7,222 bases of DNA from an uncultured Oscillospiraceae bacterium (GTDB taxonomy: Bacteria > Bacillota > Clostridia > Oscillospirales > Ruminococcaceae). Below the pieces are notes generated by a model that was not told the DNA's origin, did not search any database, and was given only the letters and a program-made list of their open reading frames with translations. The stretch lies in contig USBC01000095.1 of assembly GCA_900552845.1 (NCBI GenBank), positions 1 to 7,222 of the forward strand, in the 5' to 3' direction. The translations under genes and the position numbers were made by a program. Each line of letters begins with the position of its first letter. The first letter of the stretch is position 1. Shown here piece after piece: positions 5,938 to 7,222 of this stretch.

Positions 5938-6809
5938 TGGGATGGGTCTTTAATATTCAACGATTTTCCCTTCATGATGGTCCGGGGATCAGGACTACGG
6001 TTTTCCTGATGGGCTGTAATCTAAACTGCCTGTGGTGTCACAATCCGGAGGGGAAATCCGACCGCATTCAACTGCAGTATGACAATACAAAGTGCATTGG
6101 CTGCGGCGCCTGTGCACGGGTATGCTCGCAAATGGTTCACACTGTGACCAAAGAAGGGCATTGGGTGGACTTTGCCCGATGCAGGAAATGTGGAGCCTGT
6201 ATAGAGATCTGCCCCGCCGAAGCCTTGTGCTTTAGTGGAAGAAAATATACTCCAGAGGAACTGACACAACAGGTCATAAAGGATCGCAGCTTCTTTAGGG
6301 ATACCGGTGGATTGACTTTCTCCGGCGGAGAACCGTTGCTGCAGGCGGATTTTGTGGCTGAAACGGCAATGCGCTGCAGGGAACAGGGCGTGCCGACCGT
6401 GACAGTAGACACAGCCGGGCTGTTGGATAGAAGTGCATTTGAAAAGGTGCTGCCCTATGTGGATCACTTTCTTTTTGATGTGAAAGCCGCGTCGGAGGAG
6501 GTGCATCTGGCTGGGACCGGGGCATCCAACCGCCCCATATTGGAAAACCTGCGCTGGCTGGATACACAGGGAAAGAATATATATATTCGTGTTCCAGTAG
6601 TTCCCGGTTTCAATGATGACTGTGAGGAGATCCGGAAAATCGGTGACATTGTACATGGGCTAAAATCCGTTCGGGAATTTTGCCTGCTGCCGTATCATAC
6701 ATTCGGCAGAGAAAAATATATCACCATAGGAGCTGCGGTGCCGCCCGTTTTCCCTGTCCCGGAGGAGGAAACGATGGATCGGCTCCGGCATATTGCACGG
6801 TGTTTCTAA
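5934..6809 (+). CDS. glycyl radical enzyme activating enzyme (radical SAM, two extra 4Fe-4S clusters)
   Basis: This encodes 291 residues. The radical-SAM cluster motif CNLNCLWC (Cys28, Cys32, Cys35) follows the activase signature FSLHDGPGIRTTVFLMGC (11-28). A bacterial-ferredoxin insert supplies two further 4Fe-4S sites: Cys54/57/60/64 and Cys83/86/89/93. SGGEP (130-134) binds the methionine part of SAM, and DVKAAS and RVPVVPGFND match later family blocks. The enzyme cleaves SAM reductively and abstracts hydrogen from Gly646 of the partner. The ferredoxin insert is typical of activases of dehydratase, choline-lyase and decarboxylase members and is absent from the classic pyruvate formate-lyase activase. 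Its ATG lies within the partner's stop (ATGA, 4-base overlap) and has only a weak ribosome site, so translation is probably coupled. ATG 5937 is an equally possible start that changes one residue. Confidence 0.95.
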   Translation: MMGWVFNIQRFSLHDGPGIRTTVFLMGCNLNCLWCHNPEGKSDRIQLQYDNTKCIGCGACARVCSQMVHTVTKEGHWVDFARCRKCGACIEICPAEALCFSGRKYTPEELTQQVIKDRSFFRDTGGLTFSGGEPLLQADFVAETAMRCREQGVPTVTVDTAGLLDRSAFEKVLPYVDHFLFDVKAASEEVHLAGTGASNRPILENLRWLDTQGKNIYIRVPVVPGFNDDCEEIRKIGDIVHGLKSVREFCLLPYHTFGREKYITIGAAVPPVFPVPEEETMDRLRHIARCF

Positions 6810-6832
6810 AAAAATAACAAGGAGAAATAAAA

Positions 6833-7222
6833 ATGGATGTAAAGAATCTTCCCAGATTGATCGATTTGAGCTGCGTTAAGGCCAATTCCACTGTCGAGGA
6901 GATGACTCAGATGGTGGAGATGGCAAAGAAGTACAAGTTCCTTTGCTGCTTCTCCATGCCGTACTATACGGGGTGGCTGATCGACCGGATGAAGGACGTT
7001 CCCGATACTTTTGTTGGCGGAACGGTCGGATACCCCCATGGAAATGAGCTGACCATGCTGAAGGTAGAGGGCGCCAGGTACCAAAAGACCTTGGGCTGCA
7101 GAGAAATTGATATGGTGCAGAACATAACTGCATTAAAGCATGGCGACTATGCCGAGGTCGGCGCAGATATCGCAGCGGTTAAGGCTGCCATAGGGGATAC
7201 CCCTTTGAAGGTCATTCTGGAG
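6833..7222 (+). CDS. DeoC-type (deoxyribose-phosphate aldolase-like) class I aldolase, N-terminal part
   Basis: The reading frame is open from ATG 6833 to the right edge (130 residues; the family is usually 220-260). AAGGAGA at 6819-6825 is a good ribosome site, and the start is 23 bases after the activase stop, so it is in the same operon. Family blocks are RLIDLSCVKANST (8-20), VGGTVGYPHGNE (61-72; the family has GFPxG), REIDMVQNITALKHGDY (90-106) and LKVILE (125-130). Asp93 corresponds to the E. coli DeoC proton-relay Asp102. The Schiff-base lysine lies beyond the window. DeoC cleaves 2-deoxyribose 5-phosphate to acetaldehyde and glyceraldehyde 3-phosphate. The near-invariant IDHTxLKP block reads IDLSCVKAN here, so the substrate may be a different deoxy-sugar phosphate. 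The context suggests it completes the route started by the radical enzyme and kinase. Confidence 0.88.
   Translation, partial: MDVKNLPRLIDLSCVKANSTVEEMTQMVEMAKKYKFLCCFSMPYYTGWLIDRMKDVPDTFVGGTVGYPHGNELTMLKVEGARYQKTLGCREIDMVQNITALKHGDYAEVGADIAAVKAAIGDTPLKVILE

Noticed and set aside
6021..6656. 211-codon minus-strand frame inside the activase gene
   Set aside because: The activase on the plus strand has complete radical-SAM and ferredoxin motifs. The reverse frame is cysteine/histidine-rich only because it mirrors that sequence.
1..7222. CRISPR array, tRNA/rRNA genes, insertion sequences or a microcompartment shell gene
   Set aside because: I found no regularly spaced repeats, no tRNA-like cloverleaf, no transposase and no shell-protein sequence in either strand. 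A shell locus could still lie outside the window.

Overview
The window looks like part of the chromosome of an anaerobic Firmicute, probably a gut-type Clostridium relative (Oscillospiraceae/Lachnospiraceae-like) of roughly 50% GC. The reasons are strong AGGAGG-type ribosome sites, GTG starts, near-consensus sigma-A promoters, and an oxygen-sensitive glycyl radical enzyme with its S-adenosylmethionine activase. The organism assignment is inference.

Layout. Positions 1-954 (minus strand) hold the N-terminal 318 residues of a beta-CASP metallo-beta-lactamase-fold hydrolase that runs off the left edge and is unrelated to the rest. It is more GC-rich by eye than what follows. A non-coding stretch (955-1257) separates it from a plus-strand catabolic cassette. 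The cassette contains a GntR/HutC-type regulator with a UTRA effector domain (1258-1971) followed by a hairpin terminator, an FGGY sugar or polyol kinase with its own consensus promoter (2094-3596), and a 328-base AT-rich intergenic region with hairpins and a second promoter. After that come a compact glycyl radical enzyme (3925-5937), its activating enzyme with a start overlapping by 4 bases (5934-6809), and the first 130 residues of a divergent DeoC-type aldolase (6833-right edge).

How the parts work together. The activase uses SAM and an iron-sulfur cluster to place a radical on Gly646 of the glycyl radical enzyme. That radical passes to Cys293, which sits in a GCxE motif shared with the C-O-cleaving members (glycerol/propanediol dehydratase, choline lyase). 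Kinase plus radical lyase/dehydratase plus DeoC-type aldolase reads as a complete anaerobic route: make a deoxy or carbonyl sugar by radical chemistry, phosphorylate it before or after that step, then split it by retro-aldol cleavage. One attractive but unproven version is pentitol -> 2-deoxypentose -> 2-deoxypentose 5-phosphate -> acetaldehyde + glyceraldehyde 3-phosphate. The order of steps and the substrate cannot be read from the sequence.

Regulation. The kinase promoter and the glycyl radical enzyme promoter are near copies of each other (19 of 25 positions identical from the -35 onward, both with 17-base spacers). The kinase spacer contains a perfect 14-base palindrome. This is the likely operator of the neighbouring GntR/UTRA protein, which ties the two transcription units into one regulon.

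The main candidate for something undescribed is the cassette itself. Its glycyl radical enzyme is about 140 residues shorter on the N-terminal side than glycerol dehydratase, and both the kinase and the aldolase depart from their families' usual signature motifs.
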